Positions 8,752 to 18,905 of a DNA stretch of 64,000 bases are shown one piece after another. Where the stretch lies: positions 81,589-145,588 of the forward strand of contig NZ_MTBC01000011.1 in NCBI RefSeq assembly GCF_002072105.2. Direction: 5' to 3'. Numbering within the stretch: position 1 is the first letter of the stretch; every line of letters starts with the position of its first letter. Made by a program: the position numbers and the translations under genes. The notes below the pieces were generated by a model. It made no database searches. It was given only the letters and a program-made list of their open reading frames with translations, and was not told the origin of the DNA. Source of the stretch: Croceivirga radicis (GTDB lineage: Bacteria; Bacteroidota; Bacteroidia; Flavobacteriales; Flavobacteriaceae).

Positions 8752-9312
8752 TTATTCACGCAACAAACGGTCTAGGAGAGACCTAACATCCTTAGTGTTC
8801 CAATCTGAAATACCTTCCTCATTTACTACAATTGCACCACTTTTACTTATAACATAACTATGCGGTGGTGTAGGTATAGGGAATGGTGACTTTTCTCCTA
8901 TTATTTGGTAAGTAACCGGAAAAGTAAATTCATGTTTTGCCATAAATTCTTCAACGGGAGCTTGCAGCTCGTCTGTTATAATGTAAAAATCAACTTTACC
9001 TTTATAATCGTCATAAATATTTTGAATACTAGCTAATTCTGCTTCTGAAGGCAAACGCCAACTAGACCAAAAATTAATAATGGCCACTCTATTTTTAGAT
9101 ACGTCAAAATTGAAAAAGTTCCAATCTTCATCTTTAAGCTTCCAATCATAATCAGTAATATTTTGTTGTTCCGCTGTAGGAATCTCGGTGGGTGATGTTG
9201 CAAATAACCTATTCAAAAACAATTTACCGTAATGCCCAAGAGGTGTTACAAAAAAGGCAGCAATAAAAAGGATAACCAATAAATTGAAAAAAGTCTTCTT
9301 CTTGTTTTTCAT
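8752..9312 (-). CDS. Membrane-anchored TlpA/ResA-like thioredoxin-fold protein lacking the CxxC motif
   Basis: The protein has 186 residues from the ATG complementary to 9310-9312; an upstream in-frame start at 9336 would put 8 residues ahead of the KNKKK-hydrophobic anchor and is not preferred. One N-terminal membrane helix (about 8-25) precedes a thioredoxin-like domain. VAIINFWSSWRLPSEAEL at about 76-93 aligns with the TlpA active site (NFWATWCPPCRKE), but both cysteines are replaced (W85-R-L-P-S89). Redox activity by the usual route is therefore not possible. It may have become a binding or chaperone protein. Confidence 0.82.
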   Translation of the reverse strand: MKNKKKTFFNLLVILFIAAFFVTPLGHYGKLFLNRLFATSPTEIPTAEQQNITDYDWKLKDEDWNFFNFDVSKNRVAIINFWSSWRLPSEAELASIQNIYDDYKGKVDFYIITDELQAPVEEFMAKHEFTFPVTYQIIGEKSPFPIPTPPHSYVISKSGAIVVNEEGISDWNTKDVRSLLDRLLRE

Positions 9313-9340
9313 GCAAAAATTCTGGAATTTGCACAAAACT

Positions 9341-9369
9341 AAAAAACTCCTGAGAATTCAGGAGTTTTT
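9341..9369 (-). terminator. Terminator downstream of the upstream aconitase gene
   Basis: An 11-bp perfect stem (AAAACTCCTGA / TCAGGAGTTTT) with a GAAT loop is flanked by A and T runs, so it can work on either strand. It ends the minus-strand transcript of the aconitase gene that stops at 9396. Confidence 0.85.
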
Positions 9370-9395
9370 ATTTATCTATATAAAAGAAAGTCTAG

Positions 9396-11669
9396 CTAGG
9401 CAGCATTTTCTCTTTTGATTACATTCAATGCAGAACCTTCTTTAAACCAACCAATTTGAGCATTATTGTACGTATGGTTAGCTTTAATCGTATCCTTACT
9501 TCCGTCTGCGTGCACAACTTCAATTGTTAAAGGTGTGTCCGGCGCAAAACTATCTATATCCAAGAAATTAAATGTATCGTCTTCTTGAATTAGGTCATAA
9601 TCTGCCTCATTTGCAAAAGTCAACGCCAACATACCTTGCTTTTTAAGGTTGGTTTCATGTATCCTAGCAAAAGATTTTACTAGAACTGCCGCCACCCCTA
9701 AATGTCTGGGTTGCATGGCTGCATGCTCTCTAGAAGAACCTTCACCATAGTTGTGATCACCAACTACTATAGACTTAATTCCTTTTGCTTTGTAATCTCT
9801 CTGCGTATCAGGTACAGGTCCATACTCACCCGTTAATTGGTTCTTTACAAAGTTTGTTTTCTCATTAAAAGCATTTACAGCTCCTATTAAAGTGTTATTG
9901 GCAATATTATCTAGATGCCCTCTAAAACGCAACCACGGACCTGCCATAGAAATATGATCTGTAGTACACTTGCCATATGCTTTAATCAAAAGCTTCATTC
10001 CTTGTAAATCTTCTTTAGTAATTGGCATAAATGGGTCTAGCAACTGCAAACGTTCAGAACCTTCTTTAACCACCACCTCTACATCAGATCCATCTGCTCT
10101 TGGTGCTTGGTAACCTGGGTCTTCCACATCAAAACCTTTTGGAGGCAACTCAAACCCGGTTGGTTCTTTTAATTTAACCTCTTGTCCATCATCATTCAGT
10201 AAAGTATCTGTTTCCGGATTAAAGTCTAGCTTTCCGGAGATAGCCAACGCGGCCACCAATTCTGGAGAAGCCACAAAAGCATGCGTATTGGGGTTACCAT
10301 CTGCACGCTTGGCAAAGTTTCTATTAAAAGAATGAACTATGGTGTTCTTTGGCGCATTTTTTGGGTCCTCATAACGGCCCCACTGCCCAATACAAGGGCC
10401 ACAGGCGTTCGTAAATATTTTGGCCCCTAATTGCTCAAAAATATCCAAAAGACCATCACGTTCCGCAGTATAGCGCACTTGTTCAGAGCCTGGATTAATT
10501 CCAAAGTCGGCCTTAGGCTTTAATCCCAACTCTACCGCTTGCTTTGCAACACTTGCCGCCCTAGATAAATCCTCGTAAGATGAATTGGTACAAGAACCTA
10601 TAAGACCCCATTCTACCTTCATTGGCCAATCGTTCTTCTTCGCCTTTTCTGTCATTTCAGGACCAGCAACCGTGGCTAAATCTGGCGTAAATGGGCCATT
10701 TAAATGGGGTTTTAACGTATCTAGATTTATTTCAATAACCTGATCAAAGTAATCTTCTGGATTGGCATATACTTCATCATCGCCCGTTAGATAATCCTTA
10801 ATAGCATCTGCAGCTTCTGCCACATCTGCCCTACCCGTAGACTTTAGGTAACGAGCCATGGACTCATCGTATCCAAAGGTAGAAGTAGTTGCGCCTACCT
10901 CTGCTCCCATATTACAAATAGTACCTTTACCGGTACAGGACATAGACGTAGCACCTTCGCCAAAATATTCAATGATAGCACCCGTACCACCTTTAACGGT
11001 AAGTATTTCTGCTACCTTAAGTATTACATCTTTTGGAGCAGACCAACCGGATAGTTTTCCTGTCAATTTAACCCCTATTAGTTTAGGAAATTTAAGTTCC
11101 CAAGCCATACCGGCCATTACATCTACTGCATCTGCACCACCAACACCAATAGCCACCATACCTAAACCACCTGCATTTACGGTATGTGAATCAGTACCAA
11201 TCATCATTCCGCCAGGAAAAGCATAGTTTTCTAAAACCACTTGGTGTATAATACCAGCACCCGGTTTCCAAAAGCCAATACCGTACTTATTAGATACAGA
11301 CTCTAAAAAGTTAAACACCTCGGAAGATTGATTAATCGCATTTTGTAAATCTTTATCGGCACCAATCTTAGCTTGTATTAAGTGATCACAATGAACCGTT
11401 GTAGGCACAGCCACCTTTGCCTTACCAGCTTGCATAAATTGCAATAAGGCCATCTGAGCTGTTGCATCTTGACAAGCTACCCTATCTGGAGCAAAATCTA
11501 CATAATCTTTACCTCTTTTAAATGCTGTCGTTGGAGAGCCGTCCCATAGGTGAGAGTACAATATCTTTTCGGCCAAAGTCATTGGTTTCCCAGTGATTTC
11601 TCGAGCTTTATCTACACGTTCGGCCATTTGGGAGTAAACTCCCTTGATCATATCAATATCAAATGCCAT
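9396..11669 (-). CDS. acnA: Aconitate hydratase, mitochondrial-type
   Basis: The protein has 757 residues, the length of mitochondrial-type aconitase. The [4Fe-4S] ligands are visible as C360 in [10 protein letters not shown] and C423 and C426 in NACGPCIG. The N-terminal half has HCDHLIQAK and [13 protein letters not shown], and the C-terminal swivel domain has [15 protein letters not shown]. The enzyme isomerises citrate and isocitrate in the TCA cycle. It lies downstream of a second, unrelated-type aconitase (acnB), with a terminator between, so the two are separate transcripts. The symbol is used loosely, because this clade differs from enterobacterial AcnA in length. Confidence 0.95.
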   Translation of the reverse strand: MAFDIDMIKGVYSQMAERVDKAREITGKPMTLAEKILYSHLWDGSPTTAFKRGKDYVDFAPDRVACQDATAQMALLQFMQAGKAKVAVPTTVHCDHLIQAKIGADKDLQNAINQSSEVFNFLESVSNKYGIGFWKPGAGIIHQVVLENYAFPGGMMIGTDSHTVNAGGLGMVAIGVGGADAVDVMAGMAWELKFPKLIGVKLTGKLSGWSAPKDVILKVAEILTVKGGTGAIIEYFGEGATSMSCTGKGTICNMGAEVGATTSTFGYDESMARYLKSTGRADVAEAADAIKDYLTGDDEVYANPEDYFDQVIEINLDTLKPHLNGPFTPDLATVAGPEMTEKAKKNDWPMKVEWGLIGSCTNSSYEDLSRAASVAKQAVELGLKPKADFGINPGSEQVRYTAERDGLLDIFEQLGAKIFTNACGPCIGQWGRYEDPKNAPKNTIVHSFNRNFAKRADGNPNTHAFVASPELVAALAISGKLDFNPETDTLLNDDGQEVKLKEPTGFELPPKGFDVEDPGYQAPRADGSDVEVVVKEGSERLQLLDPFMPITKEDLQGMKLLIKAYGKCTTDHISMAGPWLRFRGHLDNIANNTLIGAVNAFNEKTNFVKNQLTGEYGPVPDTQRDYKAKGIKSIVVGDHNYGEGSSREHAAMQPRHLGVAAVLVKSFARIHETNLKKQGMLALTFANEADYDLIQEDDTFNFLDIDSFAPDTPLTIEVVHADGSKDTIKANHTYNNAQIGWFKEGSALNVIKRENAA

Positions 11670-11851
11670 AAATTGTTTATTTATTTTCTTTTTTTGGTTC
11701 TACAAATTAATCATAATTCTTAAAAGTTGCACTACAAATAAACTAGATAAGCGTTATACCGCTATCTAAACTTATTATAGCACCCCCCACAATCTAAACA
11801 ACTGTGTAGACTAGCATGTTCCCCATTAAATAAAACCTTGTCTCAAAAACT

Positions 11852-11879
11852 AAAAAAGCCCAAGAAAAACTTGGGCTTT
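11852..11879 (-). terminator. Terminator of acnB
   Basis: A 10-bp perfect stem (AAAGCCCAAG / CTTGGGCTTT) with an AAAAA loop lies 26 bases beyond the acnB stop and is followed on the minus strand by a T run. Confidence 0.9.
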
Positions 11880-11904
11880 ACACTTTATAAACTATGCATT
11901 AGCA

Positions 11905-14682
11905 TTACATTACCAATTGCTTCTGAGACGGTTTAAATTTAGTTAATACGATACCATCCACAGCTGCTTCATATTCTTCCATTGTTGGTGTTCTTCCTAA
12001 AATACAGGACAATACCACCACTGGTGTAGAAGAAAGTAAGGACTCTCCTTTTTTCTCAGAAGAATCTTTAACAACCCTACCTTGGAACAATCTTGTAGAG
12101 GTAGCCATAACGGTGTCTCCAGGTTCTGCCTTTTCTTGGTTACCCATACATAGGTTACATCCTGGACGCTCCAAATACAACATGTTCTCGTATTTGGTTC
12201 TAGCCAAACCTTTTGGCGCACTATCATCGAATTCAAAACCTGAGTAACGTTGTAATACTTCCCAATCGCCTTCTGCTTTTAATTCGTCCACAATATTATA
12301 AGTAGGTGGCGCTACCACCAATGGCGCATTAAATTCTACTTTACCTTGCTGTGCTTCTATGTTTTTTAGCATTTGTGCTAAAATCTTCATATCGCCTTTG
12401 TGCACCATACAAGAACCAACGAACCCAAGGTCTACCTTCTTGGTGCCACCGTAGAAAGATAGCGGTCTAATGGTATCGTGTGTATATCTTTTAGATACAT
12501 CGTCGTTATTTACATCTGGATCAGCAATCATTGGCTCGGCAATCTCATCCAAATCTATGACCACTTCTGCATAATACTTAGCATTTGCATCTGGCTTAAG
12601 AGCAGGTTTAATACCCGTTTTAACCTCAGTAATTCTAGCCTCTGCTTTTTCTACCAGGCCTTTAAGCACTTGCTTTTCATTATCCATACCCTTATCTATC
12701 ATGATTTGGATACGATTTTTAGCAATTTCTAAAGATTCAATCAATGTCTCGTCTTCAGAAATACAAATAGAAGCCTTTGCTTTCATCTCTGCTGTCCAAT
12801 CTGTGAACGTAAACGCTTGGTCAGAGGTTAATGTACCAATATGCACTTCTATAACCCTACCTTGAAAAACGTTTTCACCATCAAACTGCTTTAGCATTTG
12901 TTGTTGTGTAGCATGTACCACATCACGGAAATCCATATAACTACGCATATTACCCTTAAAAGTAACTTTTACAGAGTCTGGAATAGGCATTGTAGCTTCT
13001 CCTGTAGCCAAAGCCAAGGCTACCGTACCTGAGTCTGCACCAAAAGCAACTCCCTTGGACATACGCGTATGTGAATCACCACCTATGATAATATCCCAAT
13101 CACTAACCGTAATATCATTCAATACCTTATGGATAACATCAGTCATGGCATGGTATTTTCCTTTTGGATCACGACCAGTTATTAAACCAAAGTCGTTCAT
13201 GAACTTCATTAACCTTGGAATATTCGCTTTGGATTTATCGTCCCAGACAGAAGCCGTATGACAACCCGATTGGTACCCCGCATCAACGATTGGACTAATC
13301 ACTTTAGCCGCCATCATTTCTAACTCTTGCGAGGTCATTAATCCTGTAGTATCCTGAGAACCTACAATGTTAACCTCTACTCTTACGTTAGACCCCGTAT
13401 GCAGTGTTTTACCAGGCGTGTTACCTACCGCATTCTTATTAAAAATCTTCTCTACCGCTGTTAAACCTTGACCTTCAATAGAAATTTCTTTAGAAGGCGC
13501 ATATACTTGGGGTATATCTATACCTAAAATAGAGCAAGCTATTGTTTGAAGTTTTTTACCAAATACTACAGCATACGAACCGCCAGCTTTTATAAACTCC
13601 ATTTTCTGGGGTGTTAGGGCTGTAGATATATCTTTTAATTCCGTATCACCGTTATACAGCTTTTTGGTTTTAGTATTAATGGTAAGTACGGTTCCTGTTT
13701 TTACAGAGTATTCTTCTTTTAGAATAGGTTCCCCATCTGCATCAACAATAGTATTTCCATTTTCATCTTTCTGCTTTACCCAGTTCTTAAGGTCAATACC
13801 TATACCACCGGTTACACCAACAGTTGTTAAAAATATAGGTGCAATACCATTGGTACCAGCAATAACAGGTGCAATATTTATAAATGGTACGTATGGACTA
13901 GAAGGTATACCTGTCCACAATGCCACATTATTTACCCCAGACATTCTAGAAGAACCTACACCCATGGTTCCTTTTTCCGCGATCAACATTACCCTTTTAT
14001 CTGGGTGCTGTTCTTTAAGCGCTAAAACCTCTTTTTGCATGTCTTTGTTATGCTCAAAAATACATTGACCATGCAATTCCCTATCTGATCTAGAGTGGGC
14101 ATCCGCACCTGGAGATAATAGGTCTGTGGAAATATCGCCTACCCCAGCAATGTACGTTACCACTTGTATTTCTTCTTCTACTTCTGGTAGTTTTGTAAAA
14201 AACTCTGCTTGGGCATAGCTTTCTAATAATTCTTTAGCAATGGCATTTCCTGCTTTGTACGCCTCTTCTAAACGCTCTGTGTCTGCTTCGTACAAGAATA
14301 CCTGTGTTTTTAAAACCTTTGCCGCAGCATTGGCTATAGACTCGTTGTTGCCCAATGCCAAATCTAATAGTACTTGAATAGAAGGACCACCCTTCATGTG
14401 ACTTAACTGTTCAAAGGCAAAATCTGGGGTAATTTCTGCCACCACCACGTTACCTAATATAATTTCCTTTAAAAAATCTGCTTTTACGCTAGCAGCACTG
14501 GTAGTACCGGGAAGGGTATTATAAATAAAGAATTTTAGAGAGTCCTCTCTATGCTCATTGTTCAAATCTTTGATTTGTTCAATAATAGCACTCAAAAGTT
14601 CAGCACCATCTATTGGTTTTGGATGCAAACCGTGAGCTTTACGTTCTTCTATTTCTTTAAGATAATCTTGATAAATACTCAT
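11905..14682 (-). CDS. acnB: Aconitate hydratase B / 2-methylisocitrate dehydratase
   Basis: The protein has 925 residues, in the AcnB domain order: HEAT-like helical domain (about 1-150), swivel domain with KGTMGVGSSRMSG, then the three catalytic domains. The cluster-binding motifs GFVGSCMVHKGD and RPGCNLCMGNQEK are both present near the C-terminus. AcnB enzymes interconvert citrate and isocitrate and can also dehydrate 2-methylisocitrate. It is monocistronic by context: a terminator at 11852 follows and 171 bases separate it from moxR. Keeping both aconitase types suggests different oxygen or iron conditions of use, which is an inference. Confidence 0.95.
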   Translation of the reverse strand: MSIYQDYLKEIEERKAHGLHPKPIDGAELLSAIIEQIKDLNNEHREDSLKFFIYNTLPGTTSAASVKADFLKEIILGNVVVAEITPDFAFEQLSHMKGGPSIQVLLDLALGNNESIANAAAKVLKTQVFLYEADTERLEEAYKAGNAIAKELLESYAQAEFFTKLPEVEEEIQVVTYIAGVGDISTDLLSPGADAHSRSDRELHGQCIFEHNKDMQKEVLALKEQHPDKRVMLIAEKGTMGVGSSRMSGVNNVALWTGIPSSPYVPFINIAPVIAGTNGIAPIFLTTVGVTGGIGIDLKNWVKQKDENGNTIVDADGEPILKEEYSVKTGTVLTINTKTKKLYNGDTELKDISTALTPQKMEFIKAGGSYAVVFGKKLQTIACSILGIDIPQVYAPSKEISIEGQGLTAVEKIFNKNAVGNTPGKTLHTGSNVRVEVNIVGSQDTTGLMTSQELEMMAAKVISPIVDAGYQSGCHTASVWDDKSKANIPRLMKFMNDFGLITGRDPKGKYHAMTDVIHKVLNDITVSDWDIIIGGDSHTRMSKGVAFGADSGTVALALATGEATMPIPDSVKVTFKGNMRSYMDFRDVVHATQQQMLKQFDGENVFQGRVIEVHIGTLTSDQAFTFTDWTAEMKAKASICISEDETLIESLEIAKNRIQIMIDKGMDNEKQVLKGLVEKAEARITEVKTGIKPALKPDANAKYYAEVVIDLDEIAEPMIADPDVNNDDVSKRYTHDTIRPLSFYGGTKKVDLGFVGSCMVHKGDMKILAQMLKNIEAQQGKVEFNAPLVVAPPTYNIVDELKAEGDWEVLQRYSGFEFDDSAPKGLARTKYENMLYLERPGCNLCMGNQEKAEPGDTVMATSTRLFQGRVVKDSSEKKGESLLSSTPVVVLSCILGRTPTMEEYEAAVDGIVLTKFKPSQKQLVM

Positions 14683-14853
14683 TGATGTTTATTAAAATGC
14701 TTAAGTTAATTTGGCTTAAAAAAGCCTTATTGTATGGGAAGAAAGGCATGTTTAAGCAGTTTGGTTTTTATAAAAAATACTGGCTACAAAAATACTAAAA
14801 CCCGCCTCATACTATACAGCAGTATTTTGTGATAAATTTAATTTAGAACCATT

Positions 14854-15810
14854 CTAGCCCAATAATGTTGTGATGATTTGGTCTTCGGTAATACCTTCTG
14901 CTTCGGCTTTGTAATTTTTAAGGATTCTATGCCTTAAAATACCATGTGCCACCGCCTTAACATTTTCTATATCTGGCGAAAATTTGCCATGAATTGCAGC
15001 ATGTGCCTTTGCGGCCAGAACCAAATTTTGTGAAGCCCTTGGGCCTGCGCCCCAATCTACATATTCTTTTACAATGGTAGCCGCCCCGTCTAAATTGGCC
15101 CTAGTACTATTTACCAAGCGCACCGTATAGTCAATTACATTATCTGCAATTGGAATTTTACGTATCAAGGCCTGTACGGCTAAAATTTCTTGAGCCGAAA
15201 AGATGGCGTTGACCACATTATTACTTGCTCCGGTTGTAGATTTAACCACCGCAATCTCTTCTTCAACACTTGGGTATTTAAGTTCAATGGCGAACATAAA
15301 ACGGTCTAATTGCGCCTCTGGAAGCGGGTAGGTACCTTCTTGCTCTATAGGGTTTTGAGTAGCCAGAACAAAGTAGGGTAGATCTAATGGGTAACGCCTA
15401 CCAGCAACAGTTACGGCTCTTTCTTGCATAGCTTCTAGTAAAGCTGCCTGGGTCTTTGGCGGGGTTCTGTTTATTTCGTCTGCTAATATAATATTACCAA
15501 AGACAGGGCCTTTAATGAATTTGAAGTTACGGTTGTTGTCCAGTACTTCGCTACCCAAAATATCACTTGGCATTAAATCCGGAGTAAACTGAATTCTCTT
15601 AAAATCCAGCCCCAAGGTTTGCGCTATGGTATTAACCATTAAGGTTTTCGCCAAACCTGGAACCCCAATTAACAGGGAGTGACCTCCGGTATAAATGGAA
15701 AGTAGAATCTGCTCAATTACATCGGTCTGGCCAATAATAACCTTCCCTATTTCTGCCTTTAACTGTTGGTGTTTACTTACTAGATTCTTTACCGCTTCTA
15801 CGTCTGACAT
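14854..15810 (-). CDS. MoxR-family AAA+ ATPase
   Basis: The protein has 318 residues. Walker A is GVPGLAKT (about 39-46), Walker B is IILADEINRTPPKTQAALLEAMQE, and sensor and arginine-finger regions follow (YFVLATQNPIEQEGTYPLPEAQLDRF across the centre). MoxR ATPases act as chaperones that mature or activate partner complexes, often with von Willebrand factor A proteins. No such partner gene is next to it here. It follows the two prolyl isomerase genes, 4 bases after the first, so it probably belongs to their transcript. Confidence 0.93.
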   Translation of the reverse strand: MSDVEAVKNLVSKHQQLKAEIGKVIIGQTDVIEQILLSIYTGGHSLLIGVPGLAKTLMVNTIAQTLGLDFKRIQFTPDLMPSDILGSEVLDNNRNFKFIKGPVFGNIILADEINRTPPKTQAALLEAMQERAVTVAGRRYPLDLPYFVLATQNPIEQEGTYPLPEAQLDRFMFAIELKYPSVEEEIAVVKSTTGASNNVVNAIFSAQEILAVQALIRKIPIADNVIDYTVRLVNSTRANLDGAATIVKEYVDWGAGPRASQNLVLAAKAHAAIHGKFSPDIENVKAVAHGILRHRILKNYKAEAEGITEDQIITTLLG

Positions 15811-15814
15811 TTAG

Positions 15815-17206
15815 TTACTTTTTAAGCCAATTGTTGGCAAAATCACAATCTTGATTTCCATCATCTACATGTATGTAGGTGTCTTCAATCTTTTCTGTCA
15901 TCCACTTCTTAATTGCCTTTAATTGCTTTTCTCTTAACGCCAATTCTTGAATTTTCATATAATCTTTGGCAAAATCTGCCTTGTGCTCATCATACCTATT
16001 GGTAATCTGTAATATCTTAAAAGTTGGAGGGCCTCCTCTAGGGTCGTCTTCTTTAATAGGATATGAAATTTCGCCATCCTTTAAATTTCGTACTTGGTTG
16101 TACAAGGTAGGATCCATATTGGTAAGCTCAAACTTGGAATCGTAATTGATTGGATTACGCAACAAACCACCGTCAAATTTGGTTTCTTTCTCATCAGAAA
16201 AATTTCTTGCAGCCTCCGCAAATGTATACTTGCCCTCTAAAATTTGCTTTCTAATGGTATCCAATTCTGCCATGGCCTCCTTTTTTTCCGCATCAGATAC
16301 TTCTGGTACCATTAAGATATGACGTAAATCCCTTTCTTGACCCCTAATCTTTTCAATGTAGATAATATGATAGCCAAAAATGGTTTTAAAGGGGTCAGAG
16401 ATTTCCCCTTCTTGCAAACTAAAAGCCACGTCTTTAAACTCTTTTACAAAACCTGTTTCCCTGGTCATGGTGTAAAAACCTCCTTTGGTCTTAGAACCTG
16501 GGTCTTGGGAGTATAGAATTGCCTTTACGCTAAAACTTGCGCCATTTTCTTCAACATCTTGTTTTATTTCTTTAAGACGATTAATTACCGTTTGCTGTTC
16601 TTCTTTACTTGCCTCTGGCGCTTTTACAATTTGAGAAATCTCCAACTCCGCACCAAAAACTGGTCTTTCGTCTTCTGGAATCTTGTAAAAAAATTGCCTA
16701 ACCTCCTCAGGTGTCACCTCTATTTCTTCAACAATTTTGGTCTGCATCTTTTCAGATAACATTCTAAGCTTGTTTATTTCAAATAGCTCGTCTTTAAAAG
16801 ATTTTAAATCTGGTTTGTTGTAATAGCGTAGCATTTTTTCAACGCTACCAATTTGTTGCGATAATTGCTGTATTTGCCTATCACTATTGGCGTTTACCTG
16901 ATCATCTGAAACCAACAAACTATCTTGTACTGCTTGGTGGGCATATAGACGATCTTCCATTAACTTACCCAAAAGTTGGCAATGGGTAATGTCCTCTGTT
17001 GCAGCACCTTGACTTTTTAAATCGATAAGGGTTTTTTCTACATCGGAATCTAGAATTACATAATCGCCAATAACTGCAGCAATACCGTCTAGTTTTTTAT
17101 AATTTTTTGGTGCAGTTACCGAATCTGCTGAAGCAGTTTCTTGGGCTAAGCCTACCCCCATCATCAATCCCATTACTAAGCCTAAAATGCTATTCTTCTG
17201 GTTCAT
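15815..17206 (-). CDS. SurA-like periplasmic peptidyl-prolyl isomerase with two parvulin domains
   Basis: The protein has 463 residues. A signal peptide (about 1-25, ending AETASA) precedes a SurA-N helical domain starting DGIAAVIGDYVIL and two PpiC/rotamase domains (about 182-288 and 289-400). GGFYTMTRETG and FDGGLLRNP mark the repeated parvulin loops, and GYHIIYIEKI marks the end of the first. It probably assists folding of outer-membrane proteins. Its start overlaps the end of the upstream isomerase-like gene by 17 bases, so the two are coupled. Confidence 0.92.
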   Translation of the reverse strand: MNQKNSILGLVMGLMMGVGLAQETASADSVTAPKNYKKLDGIAAVIGDYVILDSDVEKTLIDLKSQGAATEDITHCQLLGKLMEDRLYAHQAVQDSLLVSDDQVNANSDRQIQQLSQQIGSVEKMLRYYNKPDLKSFKDELFEINKLRMLSEKMQTKIVEEIEVTPEEVRQFFYKIPEDERPVFGAELEISQIVKAPEASKEEQQTVINRLKEIKQDVEENGASFSVKAILYSQDPGSKTKGGFYTMTRETGFVKEFKDVAFSLQEGEISDPFKTIFGYHIIYIEKIRGQERDLRHILMVPEVSDAEKKEAMAELDTIRKQILEGKYTFAEAARNFSDEKETKFDGGLLRNPINYDSKFELTNMDPTLYNQVRNLKDGEISYPIKEDDPRGGPPTFKILQITNRYDEHKADFAKDYMKIQELALREKQLKAIKKWMTEKIEDTYIHVDDGNQDCDFANNWLKK

Positions 17207-18071
17207 ATGTTTGAAAATCTTTGTTTTTGACCGCTTGGTCCAATATTTCGGTTTCTAATTTTTTCTTAAGCGAAAGCCTTCTCCTATTCAGAATTATTTG
17301 CTTAATGTTTGGTTTAATATAAGATAGAGGCGCTATATCATTAACCATGAGCACCTTATTGACTTTTCCCAAATATACCGCTAAGGAATCTTCTAATTCA
17401 AAGAATTGTGAATTCTTTAGATGTTTATCTTGATTTTCTGAATCTAAGGGCCCAATTTCTGAAATAAGTCTTGTGGCACTAACCCAAATTGAATCGTTAA
17501 AATGGGCTTTTTTAAATTGAACTCCTATTGAATCTAGAAACTGCTTATCCTCTGTATCAAAGTTTTTGAGCCGTTTTTCTACCTCATCTTTATTCAAAAA
17601 TTGTGCATTTAAAACAACAAATCTAAGTTGTACCAGCTTCTCGTCTAGCTTGAAATTGTCTTTTTGCTCCTCGTAAAATTTTTCAAATTGTGCATTGGTA
17701 ACAGTTGTATCCATCTCCTTTTGTACCAAAGCTTCTATATAGGCACGGGTATAAAGGTCTGCACGGTATTCTTCTACCAATCTGTTGTATTCTGCCAATT
17801 GGTTTTCTGGTAGATTAATCTTGGACCTATCCATAAACAACTGTTTGGTTGCCCAATTCTGGATGTAACTATTTATTAAAGCCGCGCTATCTTGCGGACT
17901 CATATCTTTGGTTACCAAACCTGCAACATCTTTCTTGTACAAATAAACATCGCCCACACGCGCAATCGCGTTTTCTTCCTTATCCTTTTTAAAGAGCGAA
18001 TTGCAAGCGCATAAAATCAAAGTACTAGCTAGCACTCCCCAAAAACCAATATTTTTTTGATTACATGGCAT
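17190..18071 (-). CDS. SurA_N-like lipoprotein, peptidyl-prolyl isomerase family
   Basis: The protein has 293 residues. A lipoprotein signal (VLASTLILCAC) has its lipid Cys near residue 24. After it comes ENAIARVGDVYLYKKD, the usual opening of SurA N-domains, then a long helical region. No intact rotamase loop is seen, so it looks like a chaperone-only member. The family is common in Bacteroidota, where it sits just before the two-parvulin protein. It is the first gene of a three-gene set with that protein and moxR. Confidence 0.82.
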   Translation of the reverse strand: MPCNQKNIGFWGVLASTLILCACNSLFKKDKEENAIARVGDVYLYKKDVAGLVTKDMSPQDSAALINSYIQNWATKQLFMDRSKINLPENQLAEYNRLVEEYRADLYTRAYIEALVQKEMDTTVTNAQFEKFYEEQKDNFKLDEKLVQLRFVVLNAQFLNKDEVEKRLKNFDTEDKQFLDSIGVQFKKAHFNDSIWVSATRLISEIGPLDSENQDKHLKNSQFFELEDSLAVYLGKVNKVLMVNDIAPLSYIKPNIKQIILNRRRLSLKKKLETEILDQAVKNKDFQTYEPEE

Positions 18072-18183
18072 TTGGCAAAAATAACAATTCCTTAAAGTGG
18101 TGCAAGAGCAATACGTTTCATTAACAGATTTTTGGGGTGCGCTTTAAAATCATATCTTAGTAGAAGAACCTAACATAACTAAA

Positions 18184-18639
18184 ATGGAGTATACAACTAC
18201 AGTGGAAATTGACCTCCCACGAAACCAATTTTTAGAAATTCTGACCAATGAAGAAAATATGAAACATTGGATGCGTGGCTTGGTTTCTTATGAACGGTTA
18301 TCTGCCAATAAAAATACAGAAGGAGCTAGAACCGCCTTTAAATTTAAAATGGGCAAACGAGAAATGAATATGGTAGAAACCATTTTAAAGGTAAATTTCC
18401 CAGAAGAATTTTTTGTTGCTTATGATTCAAAAGGTGTGCATAACGTACAAAAGAATTATTTTGAAGAAAAAAACGGTAAAACCATCTGGTCTTCCAAAAG
18501 TGAATTTAAATTTGATTCTTTTATGATGAAAACAATGGCTTTTTTAATGCCTGGGCTTTTTAAAAAGCAATCCAGACAATATGCCGATGATTTTAAAAAC
18601 TTTGCAGAAAAAGGGATTTCGGTTTTAGATAACGTATAA
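18184..18639 (+). CDS. SRPBCC (START-like) family protein
   Basis: The protein has 151 residues and no signal peptide. MEYTTTVEIDLPRNQFLEIL followed by a helix and EENMKHWMRGLVSYERL is the typical start of the polyketide-cyclase/SRPBCC fold. A long C-terminal helix closes the pocket. Its ligand is unknown. A promoter-like arrangement lies upstream: TTTTTG, 18 bases, then TATCTTAG (one base from TAnnTTTG). It is 3 bases before the next gene. Confidence 0.78.
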   Translation: MEYTTTVEIDLPRNQFLEILTNEENMKHWMRGLVSYERLSANKNTEGARTAFKFKMGKREMNMVETILKVNFPEEFFVAYDSKGVHNVQKNYFEEKNGKTIWSSKSEFKFDSFMMKTMAFLMPGLFKKQSRQYADDFKNFAEKGISVLDNV

Positions 18640-18642
18640 TTT

Positions 18643-18897
18643 ATGAGTGCAAACCTACTTGATAGAACTATTAAACTAATTTGGGATTTTAAAGGTCCGG
18701 CAGCCGCAAAAACAGCAGAGCATTACCTGGTTCATTTAAAAGAGTACGTTGACAAAGAAGAACTAAAATATGATATTTATAATGTGGAACATGTAAGCAG
18801 CACGCACAGCTTGGTCTTTTTAGTTGTTGCAGAGTTTGAAATGCCACAAGTAAGGGATAGCCTTAAGCCACATAGAGGACAACTTTACCAAATCTAA
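18643..18897 (+). CDS. Conserved small protein of unknown function
   Basis: The protein has 84 residues and is predicted soluble and cytoplasmic. It has a mixed helix-strand pattern (TAEHYLVHLKEYVDKEEL, then HSLVFLVVAEFEM). I cannot assign a family. It sits 3 bases after the SRPBCC gene and 8 bases before the serine hydrolase, so the three are probably co-transcribed. Confidence 0.72.
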   Translation: MSANLLDRTIKLIWDFKGPAAAKTAEHYLVHLKEYVDKEELKYDIYNVEHVSSTHSLVFLVVAEFEMPQVRDSLKPHRGQLYQI

Positions 18898-18905
18898 ACC
18901 ATTTT

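Noticed and set aside
14772..14826. Inverted repeat AAAATACTG/CAGTATTTT between acnB and moxR
   Set aside because: The 9-bp arms are 37 bases apart and AT-rich; a chance match is likely and no function is suggested.
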